From assembly GCF_904849725.1 (NCBI RefSeq), contig NC_058520.1, positions 345,647,670 to 345,711,669 of the forward strand: DNA of 64,000 nucleotides, written 5' to 3'. Of this stretch, positions 46,413-58,722 are shown one piece after another. Each line of letters starts with the position of its first letter. Position 1 is the first letter of the stretch. The position numbers and the translations under genes are program-made. The notes beneath the pieces are model-generated. The model did no database searches. It saw only the letters and a list, made by a program, of their open reading frames with translations, and was not told the origin of the DNA. Source of the DNA: Hordeum vulgare subsp. vulgare (lineage: Eukaryota > Streptophyta > Magnoliopsida > Poales > Poaceae).

Positions 46413-49400
46413 TCACTTCTTGGCGGTTGATGAAGAGGCGTGATGCTTCTTGGGAGTAGTCTTCTTCCTTGGACCGGTAGCAGTGTCGAGCTGTTCTTCA
46501 TCAGTTTCAGCAGTGCGGAATGAAGAAAAGGAACTGTCTTCAAGGTCTGGAACTGGAATGGGCCTGAACTTCTTCTTGGGAGGCCACAACCAGTCAAAGT
46601 CTCGCTCATAGTCCATTTGTTCAAGCTCTGTCTGAGTCTTCAGATGAGAAAGTGTAGCCCAGGTGCGATCAAAAACGTCATGCAGATAGTGATGGTTAAG
46701 CTTCACAGAGTTCTGTGTTTCAGTGAGGGTTTTCACAATGGCGCCAAACTTGCGTTTGACCCACTTGTGATTGCGATCCACCTTTTGGTGAAGACTGAGG
46801 AGGAGCTCTCTTGTATTCATCACGCGAGGAGGAACGGGGCTTGCCGGACGAGTCTCAGTATCATCCCATGAAGAATAAGCTTCTGGCTCTCTGAACTGGC
46901 CATCAAGGGGCCTACTACCTTCATCAATCACTGACTTGCCTTTTCTTTCAATGGGCTCGAAAGTCTTCTTGTTGACCCGGATAGGAGGCATATAACCGAC
47001 ATGGTTTTGGAAATCAGCGTGGAAGTTGATGCATGTCCTTGTCCTGATGAATCTCATGATCCATGGGGCATATATCTTGTGATCAAATGGACACATAGCA
47101 TTGTCGGCCAAAGTCCTCAAGAACAAATCATCGATGTTGATAGGAATACCATGGATGATGTTGAAGAGGATATTCTTCATGATGCCTACGACATCTTCTT
47201 CATCATCATGGCCTTTGATCGGCACGAGCACACTGCAGAGGATTCTGTAGACAGACCTTGGTGTATATTTGAGTTCGTGGACGATGAAGGTTTTTCTTGG
47301 TGATTTTCCTTCAGCCAAAGGCTTCATGAGGACTTCCATCATCCCGTTGGGCAGCTCACGCTCACCGTAAAGCTTCACAGCCTCCTCTGAGGGAATTGGT
47401 ACAGGCAGTTCACGGAGGAGCTCAGTAGCAGGAGCCTTGTAGTGAGTGTTTTGTGTCATCCAGTCAAACACCCGGGAGTTAATGTCTTCAGGGTCGCCAA
47501 ATATGTGAAGAGTGGCATAAAACTGAAGAATGAGCTCACTTTTCCAATCAGATATGTCGGAGCACATTGGCAGCAGACCAGCTTCATGGAGTACATTGAG
47601 GACTGGAGCTAGGCACGGTATTGCTTCAAGTTCAACGTGAGGAATATGCCTGTGCTGGAATATCTTGTTTCTTCCACACAACATAGAGGCATAGTAATTC
47701 AGCTGTGTCCTCGTCCAAAACTTCAGATGCCTCATTTGAGGCTTTTCATAGGGATTCTCTCTAATGAAGTACATGCGCTCTTCAAAGAAATTCTCCATTT
47801 GAAACTGTGGTCGCTTGGAGAATGGATGACGCTGAACTGGCTGAAGATTTTGCTCAGGAACATGAGGGAAGACAACAATTGCAGTCTCGGGGTTGAGCAC
47901 GACGAAGGCATTGTCTTGACCAGGTGCATTTTCCTCAGCATTGTCCTTAGGGTGAGGAATTTCATCAGCTGGGGCTTCAGGCTGAGGAGCTTGCTCTGGC
48001 TGGGCATCAGGCTGAGGAATAGGTTCATCTTGCTCAGGTGGAGGACTTGGGTGAGCCTGTTCCTCATCTTGAGGATTTTTCTCAGATGGAGGAGTTTGGT
48101 CAGCCTGTTCCTCGTCTTGAGGATTTTGCTCAGGTGGAGGATTTTGGTCAGCCTGTTCCTCATCCTGAGGATTTTTCTCAGAACTTTGAATTTTATCAGC
48201 TTGAGGAATTGCACTTTGTTCTTCCTCAGCTGGCTTGGTGATAGGGGCAGTTTCATCAGCTGGTGCAGCTCATCCTTGTGAGTGTCTTTCTAAGGAATGG
48301 AGGGCTGAGGACTGTCGTCAATACGAATTTCTTCGTCAGTGTGTTCCTCAGAGGCGGCATCCTTCGTTTCCTCATCTGTCCCTTTCGCTTGGTCATCAAG
48401 GATGACCATTTCATAAGACGGAGCGACATTTAGGGGCACAAGGTCCAGTGGAGCAGTATCTTCAAGCGCTTTGAGGCGCTTGGCTTCTGTTTCTTCTTCT
48501 GCTGAGGAGGCCTTTCTCTTTTTGGCTTCCTTCTCAGCAGCCCTGGTTTTCTTCACGTCTAATGCAGACGGAGTCATCTTCTTCACCTTCGAAGCTTTTG
48601 GTGAAGGGGTTCTCTCGACCGATTCTTCAGCTGGCTTTGAGGAACCAGCTGGAGCAGAGTCATCAGCTTTCTTTGATGAATCAGCTGGGTCAGGGGCAGT
48701 CTCACCAGCTGCAGCAGGTTCATTAGCTGGATTTTCCATGGAGATTTCTTCAATAGCCGGTACATCCACACGGCTTTCTTGGGGTATTTCCTCAGCTTGA
48801 GGAGATTCATCAGCTGGCTCTTCAATCAAGGGCTGGGGAGTTGGTGCTCGAGGCGCAGCCTTCTTGTTGTAGTCATCAATAGCTTTAGTGGCCAGCTTGA
48901 TGAAATTGCTTTTGAGACTCTGACGACCTGACAGCTTGGAGTACTTATCAGCCAAATTCTTCAACTCAGCCTGTGTTGACACCAGTGCATGAGGCGTCAA
49001 GCTGAGGAGATTCTGCTTGAGGAATTTCTCCTTTTTAAGCTTCGCAACCTTGGCCTGCTTGGCTTGCTGTTCTTTCCACTTGGCTTCATTGATGAATGTG
49101 GCCACCATGTGGCTGATACCAGGGGAAGTTTCAAATCATCAAGCGGAGTGTTCGGGTCCTCATACCAGATGTTTATGTAGTCTAGGAGGACCTTGGGGAA
49201 TGACGCTTCCTAATGCTTGAGCTACCCTTTCCTGCTTGTTTCTGATTATCGCTTGTAGGGTTTGATCATCATATTCATCACTGCCCTCTGATGCAGACGG
49301 GACTGTGATGATTTTGCTGGGGCTTGGCAGAGTTTATCTTTCAGCAGACACCTGAGTCTTCACAAGAGGTGGTGAAGACTTTGTCTCCGATCTGGTTGTA

Positions 49401-50157
49401 GCTGGGAGTGAGGAGCTGGAGGTGGCGGTCAGTGGCTTCATGGCTGGCTTCTGTACTGGTATCTCTTGAGGCTTTGGTGGTGGTGCTGAGGATTTTGGAG
49501 CTGAGGGTTTTGGCGTTGAGGGTTTTGTAACTGATGCCTGAGCAGACTTCTCTTGAGGCTTTGGAGCCCTTGGTTTTGACGGCACAGACTGCGGTTGAGG
49601 AATTGCTGAACCAGAGGTCTCAGTGGCAGAGGAAGTAGCTGCAGTTGAGGCAACAGCTGAGGATTCATTGAATTTCCTCACTGCAGCATGTGCCTGCTTC
49701 TTGAGCTTAGCCAATTCTTGTCCTTCTCATCCGGATAATCATCAATGGTCTTGAGGCTTGAGGGATGTGCTACTTGATGAGCCTCAAGTGGGGCCCGTTT
49801 GCCAGGAGGCTTCAGGGCGAATTTGTTCGCATACTTGGCAGTTACAAACCTGTATTCCTTCCATTCCTTAGCCCATCGGCGTTCTATCTTCTGCAGCCGA
49901 ATCTTTCTCTTGGCCATTGTTTCATTTTCATCAGGTGTGCAATAGTCCAAGTAAATATCCTCAAGGATATCCAAAGCAATGTTCTGCTCAAGTTTCTTTC
50001 CTCCCTTCTTCTTTCTGTCATCCTCCATTTTCTTCAGCTGAGGATTTTGCTGATGAGATTGAACTCTTGAGGATTCTGATGAGACTTGAAGATTTTCTTC
50101 AAGAAACGTTGCAAATGAGTTAATGTGATGAGAACCAAGAGATTCATCAACTGACAT
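46413..50157 (-). pseudogene. Large extra ORF of the SIRE-lineage Copia, broken into four main pieces
   Basis: It starts at ATG 50157 (MSVDESLGSHHINSFATF) and ends near 46413, roughly 1240 codons in all. Pieces: 50157-49678 (basic, KKKGGKKLEQ); 49714-49334 (Ser/Pro/Lys-rich); 49108-48290 (lysine-rich coiled coil, then acidic low complexity with KKRKASSAEEETEAKR); and a last part, with ATG at 47900 but open further upstream, giving 495 codons. The last piece has a folded-looking domain (FWTRTQLNYYASMLCGRN ... VFDWMTQNTHYKAP), then PPKKKFRP and a basic tail. Upstream lies a 48-bp repeat. I see no signal peptide or membrane helix, so an envelope role is unsupported; resemblance to plant-transposon ORF1-type proteins is only an impression. 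Breaks lie near 49700, 49330-49110 and 48290. Confidence 0.65.
48040..48183 (-). repeat. 48-bp (16-codon) repeat inside the extra ORF, three copies
   Basis: The plus-strand GCCTGTTCCTC recurs at 48055, 48103 and 48151, exactly 48 bases apart. In the coding frame this gives an acidic, proline-rich 16-residue unit (for example NPQDEEQADQ then PPPEQ). The period is a multiple of three, so the frame is kept. Confidence 0.88.
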
Positions 50158-50164
50158 GTGTGTA

Positions 50165-51527
50165 CCTGTGAACAGAGTATAGTTGCGAGGAATTTGGAGA
50201 GGTCATATGCGTTCTCAGATTTGAAATAAATGAAAAAGTTTGACAGTTGAGGAATTCAACCAGTGGTTGAGGAATTTGCCTAAGCATACTGTTCTTGGAT
50301 TCCAGAGTTGTACAGATCCGAAAATTCGCACAATTGAGGAATCTCGTGAAAATCATAGATGCTTAGTGAAGTTCATCACTGGTGTGGTGATAGGCAGTGT
50401 TTGAGGAATCAAGTGCATATCGATTCTTGAGGAAAAACAGATTTCACATAGGAGATGTAAAATAGTAGATCTAACTTGCTGTAAAAATGGGATTTTTATT
50501 TACCCTTGAAGGCGCGCACGAAGAACACAGAAAAGTTGTGTAGAGAAGCTCTTCGGTCGCGTGTCCAATGCGCCCTAACCCGGCGGCAGAGGACGTCTAC
50601 GGCGGCGGCGGACGAAGATGGTCCGACTCCGGCGTGGTTCGGGCGATGGAGAAGTCGAGGCAATGAAGCTCTTCTTCACCGACGACGAGACTTTCAGCGG
50701 TGGCGCTAGGGTTCGGTGCTTTTTGCTGTAGCAGGAGAGCGATGGGGCGAAGAAGTGTTTGCCGAGGGGGATAAGGACATATTTATAGCCAGACAGTTAC
50801 TGTTGGCGCGAAGAATTCGGACCAAACAGCCCCTGCCTCTACGTCTCCTTAGGACACGTGTAGTTCTCGAGCAAGGTGGTGGAGATAGTGGAGATCGTGG
50901 TTATCCGAACGTGGGAAGTGGGGTTCAGTTACTGTGCATTAAAGAAACAATTTTTGAAGATTTGAGGATTTTTGTTACAAAATCATCAACTGACAAGGAC
51001 GCAGTGAGGATTTTGAAGAAAGTTTCAAGTAGAACGCATATGAAGAATTGAATAGACTGGATGAGAATAGCATAGAGGGAAAGTAGGGTCCGATCACATT
51101 CACTGAGAAGAAATATCAACTTGAAGAAATAGCTATAAGTGAATGATGTTGAGGACTTGAAATCACAGTCTATCTAGTCAAACGGAAGTCATCAAGTGTT
51201 TTTGAAGATTTGAGTAACTTGAGGATTTTGTGATAAATCGTCACAATGAAGAACAACTGTTTTGAAGAAAAACACTTTTTGAGGAAATGGAACATTTTAA
51301 GAAAATTAACTTGAGGAATTTCACGTTGGGAGATGGTGTGACCCACCATATAAGAATGTTGATTACACACGCCGCGTACAATTGTCGTAGGGCCCTGAGA
51401 ATCAATTTCTTCGTTGATTTCTTCACATTCAGAGTGATATTCTTCATCAGTAGAAGAAAATCGATTCATCATGTGTTGCACATCTAAGTCATCAATTTTG
51501 CATAAGTGTTAGGATGTGTGCATGTTT
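50165..51527 (-). promoter_or_regulatory. Promoter-like and leader region in front of the Copia extra ORF
   Basis: Between the end of pol (51528) and the extra ORF ATG (50157) there is no coding frame. On the minus strand, GGCTATAAATATG (TATA at 50779-50787) is followed by a GC-rich, leader-like stretch of about 250 bases. This ends at CTTCAAGG/GTAAAT (50504/50503), a donor-like site. T-rich sequence then leads to CTGTTCACAG/GT at 50166/50165, an acceptor-like site eight bases before the ATG. This resembles a plant gene's core promoter, 5' leader exon and intron. 50880-51527 holds no feature I recognise. Confidence 0.5.
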
Positions 51528-54500
51528 TTACAAAACATTTGAAGATTCTAAGATATTTAGCTCACACTGCAACTTGCAAAATATTTTCTCATCCAAGGGC
51601 TTAGTGAAGATATCTGCCACTTGATCATCAGTCTTCACATGGTCGATGAGGATATTGCCCTTGAGGACATGGTCCCAAAGAAAATGATGACGAATCTGGA
51701 TGTGCTTAGTCTTCGAGTGCTGTACTGGGTTGTATGCAATCTTGATTGCACTCTCATTGTCGCAGTAGAGGGGCACATTCTTCATGTTGATGCCGTAGTC
51801 CTTGAGGGTTTGCTTCATCCATAGTAATTGAGCACAACATGTACCAGCAGCAATGTACTCAGCTTCGGCAGTGGAGAGTGATACGCAGTTCTGCTTCTTT
51901 GAGGACCAACAAACTAGTGATCTTCCGAGGAAATGGCATGTTCCAGAAGTTGACTTGCGATCCACACGGTCACCAGCATAGTCAGAATCAGAATACCCTA
52001 CCAGATGAAGATTTGAGCCCTTGGGATACCATAATCCTAGTGTTGGTGTGTGAGCTAAGTATCGAAGAATATGCTTCACAGCCTTATGGTGTGATTCCTT
52101 CGGTTTTGCTTGAAAACGTGCACACATGCAAACACTAAGCATTATATCTGGCCTAGATGCACATAGATACAATAAAGAGCCAATCATAGAGCGATATACC
52201 TGCTGATCGAAATCTTTACCATTTTCATCAGTGTTGAGGTGGCCGTTGGTAGGCATTGGAGTCTTGGCACCTTTGCATTCATGCATGTCGAATTTCTTGA
52301 GAACATCCTTGAGGTATTTCTCCTGTGATATGAAGATTCCATTGCGTTGTTGACGAATTTGAAGACCTAAGAAGAATTTTAGCTCCCCCATCATAAACAT
52401 CTGATATTCTTCACTCATCATGTAAGAAAATTCATCATTGTATCGTTTGTCAGTACAGCCAAATATGATATCGACATATATTTGACACACAAATAGCTCA
52501 TTATCATAGGATTTAGTGAAAAGAGTTGGATCGAGTGAACCAGGTTTGAAGCCTTTCTTCATGAGGAATTCCTTCAATGTATCATACCATGCCCGAGGGG
52601 CTTGCTTGAGACCATAGAGAGCCTTTTTGAGTCTGAAGACTTTGTCTGGATTCTTTGGATCCTCAAAACCTGGGGGCTAAGCAACATATACTTCTTCCTC
52701 AAGCTTACCATTGAGGAATGCACTTTTCACATCCATTTGATATAAGATGATGTTATGATGATTATCATAAGCAAGTAGTATTCGAATAGCTTCAAGTCTA
52801 GCAACAGGTGCAAAAGTTTCATCGAAATCTATTCCTTCAACCTAGGTGTAGCCTTGGGCTACAAGTCGTGCCTTGTTCCTCACCACTTGACCGTCCTCAT
52901 CTTGCTTGTTTCGGAAAATCCACTTGGTGCCGATGAAGTTGTGCTTGCGAGGATCTGGTCGTTTGACGAGCTCCCATACGTCATTCAGCTTGAATTGAAG
53001 AAGTTCGTCTTGCATAGCTTGGATCCACTCCGGTTCCAGAAAAGCCTCATCAACTTTTGAGGGTTCTGTGATGGATACAAAGGAAAAATGGCCACAAAAG
53101 TTAACTAAGTATGAAGCTTTTGAGCGAGTGAGAGGACCTGGCGCGTTGATGTCGTTGAGGATTTTGTCAAGTTCTACTTCATTTGCAATCCTCGGATGAG
53201 CTCGTTGAGGACTTCGTCTGGGCTGAGGAAGTGGTTCTGGTGCAATTTCCTCAGGAGCATCTTCTTGATTTTCATCAGTGATGGTGATCATTTCTTCACC
53301 AATTTCCTCAGTGGGGACAATGTCTTCAGTAGGTTTGAGCTTTATTGCTTCCTCAGGAGACAACTTATCTAGATCAGAAGGCAATTGCTCTCTTTGCGAG
53401 CCATTAGTTTCATCGAACCGCATATCTACAGTCTCTACAACTTTGTTGTGATAGTTGTTGAAGATTTTGTAGGTGTGCGAGTCCTTTCCATAACCGAGCA
53501 TAAAAACTTCATGTGCCTTAGGTTCAAATTTTGAGATATGGTGAGGATCTCTAATCCAACATTTTGCATCGAAGACTTTGAAATAACTTACATTGGGTTT
53601 CTTATCAGTGAGGAGTTCATATGAGGTTTTCTTGAGGAATTTGTGAAGATATACCCTATTGATGATATGGAATGCAGTGTTGATTGCTTCAGGCCAAAAG
53701 CGACGAGGAGTCTGATATTCTTCAAGCATAGTTCTTGCCATCTCAACCAGAGACCTGTTCTTCCTTTCGACGACACCATTCTGCTGAGGAGTATAAGGAG
53801 CAGATAATTCGTGAGTAATACCAAGTTCATCAAGATAATCATCAAGACCAGTGTTTTTGAACTCTATTCCATTATCACTCCTGATATGTTTGATCTTGAT
53901 GCCAAAGTTCGTCGAGGCCATTGAAGAAAATCGTTTGAAGATTTCCCGCACTTCAGTTTTATATACTATGATATGCACCCATGTATATCTGGAATAATCA
54001 TCAACTATGACGAAGCCATATAAAGATGTTGCATTGGTTAGTGTGGCATAGTGAGTAGGTCCAAATAGATCCATATGAAGCAATTCGAATGGACGTGTAG
54101 TGGTCATGATAGTCTTCGAGGGATGCTTGGATCTGGTCATTTTCCCAGATTCACATGCACCGCAGAGATGATCTTTGAGGAATTTGACTGATTCGATGCC
54201 GATGACATGCTTCTTCTTCGCAAGCGTGTGCAAATTCCTCATGCCTGCATGACCTAGTCTTCGGAGGTTTTTGCTAGTAAGAAAGTGGTTGGTTGAGGAC
54301 CTGTAGAGAAATCAACAATGTACAAATCCCCTCTTCTTACACCTTCGAAGACTTTGGATCTGCCAGATTCCATGATGACTACACATCTATATCTACCAAA
54401 GATAATAATCATATCAAGATCACAAATCATCAAGACTGACATGAGGTTAAAACCAAGGCATTCAACAAGCATCACTTTGTCCATATGCCTATCCTTGGAA

Positions 54501-54660
54501 ATAGCCACTTTGCCAAGTCCCAATACCTTGCTTTTACCTTTGTCAGTATATGTGATTTGCTTCAGAGGTGATGGAGTTAGTGGCATATTCATCAGCAAGC
54601 TTTTATCACTAGTCATGTGATGTGTGCAACCACTATCAATAACCCACTCAGTATTATTGG
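51528..54660 (-). pseudogene. SIRE-lineage Copia pol: protease, integrase, RT, RNase H, broken
   Basis: Protease: WVIDSGCTHHMT with the D-S-G triad at 54629-54637. A frameshift lies near 54250. Integrase (from about 54250): zinc-binding CGAC, then acidic residues in HMDLFGPTHY, IRSDNGIEF and NGVVERKNR. RT: KWIFRNKQDEDG, then TAG at 52842-52844 and TAG at 52677-52679, both where glutamine is expected. The catalytic box reads YVDIIFG (52467-52478): one Asp codon of YVDD is missing, in frame. RNase H: YSDSDYAGD, LSTAEAEYIAA, then LYCDNESAI, with the end at 51528 (NILESSNVL). The enzyme would be inactive even without the stops. Confidence 0.88.
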
Positions 54661-54981
54661 GTTTATCATCCTGCAGATGAATTAGTACATCTTACCATCT
54701 CATATGCTTCAAGTTTGAAGAATATGATATCAATTTCATCAGATAAGAATTTCATCACAACAGAATTATAAGGATGTGTGAAATATTTCTATTTCATCAA
54801 TATTATCTTGCGTCCTATCAAGCATTTCCTCAGGTCTCCAGCAAATTCCTCAAATGATGATTTTCATCTGGAGACCTGTCCTCCAGAAGTGATTAGTTCG
54901 ATTTCTTCACCACCCACATCTGAAGGGGTGGTAAAGCATTCATCATCCTGCGAGCACCATATGAGAAAGGTGGCATTGAAG

Positions 54982-57388
54982 CTAATGCACTTCTCTTAAC
55001 AGTAGGGGGGTTAAAGTACTCATATGAATATGCAGAGAACTGGTTTGAGGATTTATGAACATAATGATTTGAAGAGTAACGCTCATATTCATATTCCTTG
55101 TAGTTTCCCAGCATGTTAGACGCATTAGCACGGGTACGAGCATAATTTGACCAGTTGAGGATTTTGATCCTCTTGAAGACTTTGGTCCTCCTGAGGAATT
55201 TGATGTGGGGTTCAGATTCTTCAATGGTGGTGTCATGAGTACATTCACCTGAATATTTTCAATACAGCTTTTGGGAACCCATATTTTCCTCAAAGGAGGG
55301 CCATTCCTGCAGTTAGTTCCTACATATCGAGCAAATACTTCACCAGATTGATTTTTGAACAGTTTATAGTTGGAGTCAAATGACTCATCTGAGGAATAGG
55401 ATAATTCACATGAAAAGCCAGTTAGATTAGATGGATCAAAAGGAGGCCCAATAGCAGCAACCCATGAGGTTTTGGGATACTGCTCAGGTTTCCAATAAGA
55501 TCCATCAGCATTTAATTTCCTCTCAAAGGTAATTCCTTCTTTCCTCGGGTTCCTATTCAAGATCTTATTTTTGAGCACATCACAAAGGGTTTGATGTCCT
55601 TTGAGGCTTTTGTATATGCCTGTCAAATACAATTGCCTCAACCCTGCATTTTCATCAGTAACATTTGTGTTTTCCTCAAGTGAGGAAATAGACACTACAG
55701 GTGCAGTTGAAGAATTTGTAGCAATAGAAGCATTTGATGATTCTGGTGAAGAATTAATAGTTTCGCGTTCAATGCATTTAAGACATGGAGGAATGAATTC
55801 AGCTTGAGCAGCGCTGATCTGTTGAGCTAGTAATGAATCATTTTTGATACGAAGATCATCATGAGAAATCCTCAGCTTCTCTAGATCAAGCTTCCTTTGA
55901 AGAAATTCATAGGAAAGTTTCTCATGATCAGCGAGGAGTGTATCATAACGATCTTGAAGATTATCAAATCTAGACTGAAGACTTTTCACATCTTCTATCT
56001 AGCAGTTTCTGAAGCTTTTCCAAGGCAGTTTGTTGTTTAGTGGCAATGATAGCAAGTTTACTGTAACTAGGTTTTTTATAATTATTAGGTTCACAGTCAC
56101 TTGACTCAGAGGAGGGAGCATCATTCGGTACCTTTGAACCTTTTTCCATGAAGCAATAGGTTGGAGCGAAGTCATCAGCATAGTCATCAGTGTGGATGGT
56201 GTTATCATCTTCTTCAAGGTTGAAGATTGACTTGCTGACAAAAGTGGTTGCCAGTGCGAGACTAGCCTATCCGAATTCTGAGTCTTCATCAGAACCCTCT
56301 TCTTCATCACATTCCTCTGATTCTGCCTCGGAATCCATTTCCTTGCCAATAAGTGCCCGAGCCTTTCTGAAACTAGTCTTCTTGTGCGATGAGGGCTTTG
56401 AAGATGAAGATTTCGAAGATTTCTTCTTCTTCTTCGAGTCATCAGAACTGTCATCCTTGTATTTCTTATTCTTTGATTCCTTTCCCCAACAGGGACAGTC
56501 AGCAATGTAATGACCTGATTTCTTGCATTTGTGGCAGGTTCTTTTCTTGTAGTCCTCAGATGAAGGTTCTGATTTCCTCATGTCTCTTCTTGAAGATTTA
56601 CCGAACTGGCCACGTCGTGTAAACCTCTAGAGTTTCCTCACGAGCATTGCAACATCCTATCCAAATTCTTCAGGATCACCAATGCTATCATCCGAATCTT
56701 CTTCTTCAGATGAGGAAATTGCTCTAGCCTTTAGTGCACATGGTCTGGAATAGCTTGGTCCATATAGATCTTTCTTTTCTTCTAGCTGGAATTCATGAGT
56801 ATTGAGTCTTTCGAGTATATCAGCTGGGTCAAGCATCTTGTAGTCTGGTCTTTCTTGAATCATCAGAACTAAAGTATCAAATGAAGAATCCAAAGATCTC
56901 AGCAGTTTCTTCACAACTTTGTGAGCAGTAATGTCTCTAGCTCCCAGTGCTTGCAGTTCATTTGATATGTCAGTGAGGCGATCAAAGGTGTCTTGGCAGC
57001 TTTCATTGGCATGCCTCTTGAAGCGATTGAAGAGATTGCGAAGAATATCAACCCGAGAGTCACGCTGGGTTGATACTCCTTCATTTACTTTGCACAGTCT
57101 CTCCCAGATCAGTGTTGCAGAGCCCAAAGCACTCACTCTTCCAAATTGTCCTGGGCTCAGATGGCCACAGATGATATTCTTCGCTTGAGAATCAAGTTGC
57201 TTGAATTTCCTCACATCAGTAGCACAGACACTAGCAGAGATGATGGGGACGCCATGTTCCACAATATACCAGAGATCATTATCAATAGCTTGTAGATGCA
57301 TTTGCATCTTGTTCTTCCAGAAGGGAAAGTTCTTTCCTTTGAAGGTAGGACATGCTGCAGTCACTTTAAACATGCATGTAGTCAACAT
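54982..57388 (-). pseudogene. SIRE-lineage Copia gag, with CCHC knuckle and coiled-coil C-terminal part, broken
   Basis: The frame opens near 57388; 57388-56657 is the Copia gag (UBN2-type) domain (FPFWKNKMQMHLQAIDNDLW). TAG stops lie at 56657-56659, 56627-56629 and 56267-56269. Between them is a zinc knuckle CHKCKKSGHYIADC (C-X2-C-X4-H-X4-C) at about 56545-56505, then a serine/lysine-rich tract. After a break near 56000, 55989-54982 encodes a coiled coil (LQSRFDNLQDRYDTLLADHE) and a conserved C-terminal part (GVFARYVGTNCRNGPP-like, here GEVFARYVGTNCRNGPPL). Gag would build the particle; this copy cannot. Confidence 0.82.
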
Positions 57389-57442
57389 AAGTAAAATTCC
57401 AGGTGGTTAAACCAAAATCACACAGAACAAGGGAGTACCTTG

Positions 57443-57454
57443 CTCTGATACCAA
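57443..57454 (-). promoter_or_regulatory. Primer binding site of the SIRE-lineage Copia, initiator tRNA-Met type
   Basis: In sense TTGGTATCAGAG, one base from the LTR edge at 57456. Confidence 0.9.
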
Positions 57455-57455
57455 T

Positions 57456-58722
57456 TGAAAGTGCGTTATATCGACTAGAGGGGGGTGAATAGGAGATTTT
57501 TAGAATTTCATCACTGAGAAAATTCCTTTTGAGGAAATTCCTCACTGATGACTAACTTACAACGGAAACAGTAAAGGATCAGAAGTGCAAAGTTTCACAA
57601 CAACAGTTTTTCAGAGTGAGGAATGTGAAAACAAATTGCACAGTGAGCAGGCACGCAGAAAACAGATGAGGATTAACTAGCGTGAAGAATTTGGGGTTGA
57701 GGAATTTCAAAGAAAGTCTTCAGCAAATTCTTCAAACAGTAGCAGTGAAAGTCATCAACACATAATCTGAGGAAAGTAAGGAGTTGAGGAATTAGAACTC
57801 GTTTCACAGCGAAGACAGTAGTTGATGACCCAGTTCCAACTGCTGTGACAGTCGTACATCTGGTTTGGAGCGGCTTGATATTGAAATCGAAGGACACACA
57901 GTCCTGGGACACACAGTTCCTACCATGTTCTCCTTGGGCTAAGAACACACAGTCCTCGGCCAACACTCGTGGTAAGTCTTCAGGGCAGACTTCCAAACCC
58001 TCACAAACTTGGTCACCCGGCGATCCACAATTGGCTGTTGGAAAGCTCTAGACCATGATGCCTAACCGTCTGGAGGATGCACAGTCCTCAAAGGTAAAAG
58101 GCTTCAGTCCCACACCGGAACAACTTCTTCAGTGATGCTCAATCACTAGGTTTGGTTTGTGGTTTCGGTGTATGGGGTATTTCCTCACTGATGAATTACT
58201 CTCGAAGACTCGGAGGAATTTGGGTTGCTCTTATGACAAGTGTCAGTTTGTAACGGAGCAGCCAGCCAGCTAATGGTTGTGGGGGCGGCTATTTATAGCC
58301 TGGGAGCATCCCGACATGATTTGACACTAATCTCCTTAAATATTGTGAACGTTGGTGTGGATAAGACCAATGACTTGGCGTGGCTATCGAAACGGTCGGA
58401 ACTCTCAACTGTGCGAGTTCTCATGTCACTCGTATTCCTCACTTTGAGGGTTTTGGTAGAATTAGGCTTGGGTTGAGCATCATGAGGAAATTCATTCCAA
58501 AGTGTAACTTCGACCCCCTTTAACAGTACGGTGTTCCTATTACTCAAATGTGAAGAAAATAAAACAAAAAGAGTAAATCTTCATGCTTCAAAGTCTTCAA
58601 AATAATTTTCTTCAGGACACACCGAATTCCTTAATTTCAGTATCTTCATGAGGAATATCAATTTCATCGCAGATTCTTCACGATTCAATTCTTCAGCTTC
58701 AGACCAATTTCTTCAACCGAAG
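57456..58722 (-). repeat. 5' LTR of the SIRE-lineage Copia, truncated by Sukkula C
   Basis: It matches the 3' LTR from its U5 end up to CAACCGAAG at 58722, where Sukkula C begins. The missing ~150 bases of U3 should lie beyond the right edge. The TATA box (sense TATAAATA, 58290-58297) is intact here. Confidence 0.9.

Larger units (their letters stand above)
44476..58722 (-). mobile_element. SIRE/Maximus-lineage Copia retrotransposon with extra ORF, 5' LTR interrupted
   Basis: In minus-strand order: 5' LTR (58722-57456, truncated by Sukkula C), initiator-Met primer site, gag with a CCHC knuckle, protease, integrase, RT, RNase H, a promoter-like region, a large extra ORF, PPT, 3' LTR (45891-44476). 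Integrase before RT defines Copia; the extra ORF after pol fits the SIRE (Maximus) lineage. It inserted into the antisense gene; CTGGT at 44471-44475 is the likely target duplication, but its partner is off the window. LTRs differ by a few percent by eye. Confidence 0.87.

Noticed and set aside
47637..48281. 214-codon plus-strand frame with Leu/Arg repeats
   Set aside because: It is the antisense shadow of the acidic repeat region in the Copia extra ORF.
46413..50157. Retroviral envelope gene
   Set aside because: No signal peptide, fusion peptide or transmembrane helix is visible; position alone is not enough.
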